From assembly GCA_035772785.1 (NCBI GenBank), contig JAOCPU010000018.1, positions 186,001 through 250,000 of the forward strand: a stretch of 64,000 nucleotides of DNA, given 5' to 3'. Shown here piece after piece: positions 63,648-64,000 of the stretch. The notes under the pieces are model-generated. The model had not been told where the DNA came from and did no database searches. It saw nothing but the letters and a program-made list of their open reading frames with translations. Source of the DNA: Phlebiopsis flavidoalba. Its lineage: Eukaryota; Basidiomycota; Agaricomycetes; Polyporales; Phanerochaetaceae. How positions within the stretch are numbered: position 1 is the first letter of the stretch; each line of letters starts with the position of its first letter. A program made the translations under genes and the position numbers.

Positions 63648-64000
63648 CATGGGCGATGCTACGTCCTTCATGGGGCTCTATAATGGAGTGACTCTCTCAG
63701 GGGCTTGCTGAGCTCTGTACAGGTCCGCATTTCTATACAGCAGGTTACTCTGCTTGTCCGTTTGGTAGTACTTGAATGGTAAGCAGGTGTATCCTCTCGT
63801 TGAAATTCCTCGAGCTAAAGTGAGCTCCCACAGTCGATAATTATTAGCTGCCGCCGTGGGTTACAACACCTTCGAATAATATACCTTTCGCATTGTTCAC
63901 GCTCCCCAGATTTGCCTCCAATTGTCTTGCGCGCAGTTACTGCGAAGCAGTCTCGGACCCAGCACCGACGGGGCACGGGCAGAACATGTCGGCACCACCG
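63648..64000. other. No gene identified at the window edge
   Basis: About 350 bases with no recognisable coding signal. Confidence 0.5.

Overview
This is nuclear DNA from a filamentous basidiomycete, most likely an Agaricomycete. The genes are split by many short GT...AG introns, mostly about 50-70 bases. Several protein families are typical of such fungi: a GAF-type hybrid histidine kinase, a fungalysin protease with its propeptide, a BTB protein built the way basidiomycete ones usually are, and a pair of DUF6593-like proteins. The lysine pathway is the fungal alpha-aminoadipate route. I see no bacterial, viral, organellar, CRISPR or plasmid sequence.

Layout. 1.3-2.0 kb: an unrecognised gene. 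3.1-4.8 kb: first copy of a 1.7-kb non-coding repeat. 5.3-8.2 kb: a Vps71/ZNHIT1-type zinc-finger protein and homocitrate synthase. 8.9-15.7 kb, minus strand: a very large hybrid histidine kinase. About 14-26 kb is GC-rich with long G/C runs and few recognisable genes, apart from uracil-DNA glycosylase (21.1-22.6 kb) and a bZIP factor (24.0-25.4 kb). 26.5-39.4 kb is dense housekeeping: the TFIIH helicase XPB/Ssl2 head-to-head with the branchpoint-binding protein BBP/SF1, an NSUN5/Rcm1 rRNA methyltransferase, a class I J-protein and C-5 sterol desaturase. 40.1-45.8 kb: a BTB protein, two related tRNA-Arg genes, RAE1, and the second copy of the 1.7-kb repeat. 46-64 kb: a small acidic protein, an unrecognised protein, an M36 fungalysin, an Hst3/Hst4-like sirtuin, Sem1/DSS1, a Git1-like MFS transporter and the DUF6593-like pair.

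The genes do not form an operon or an obvious pathway cluster. XPB, uracil-DNA glycosylase and the Hst3/4-like sirtuin all concern genome maintenance, but this looks like ordinary gene-order coincidence. Almost every conserved gene is broken by one or more 1-3 base insertions while the family motifs on either side remain intact. This fits uncorrected sequencing error far better than a neighbourhood of pseudogenes. Gene limits below are therefore spans of recognisable homology, not clean reading frames. I found no convincing new multi-gene system. The best leads are the nested 1.7-kb repeat, the intron-bearing tRNA-Arg pair and a J-protein without a visible complete HPD motif.
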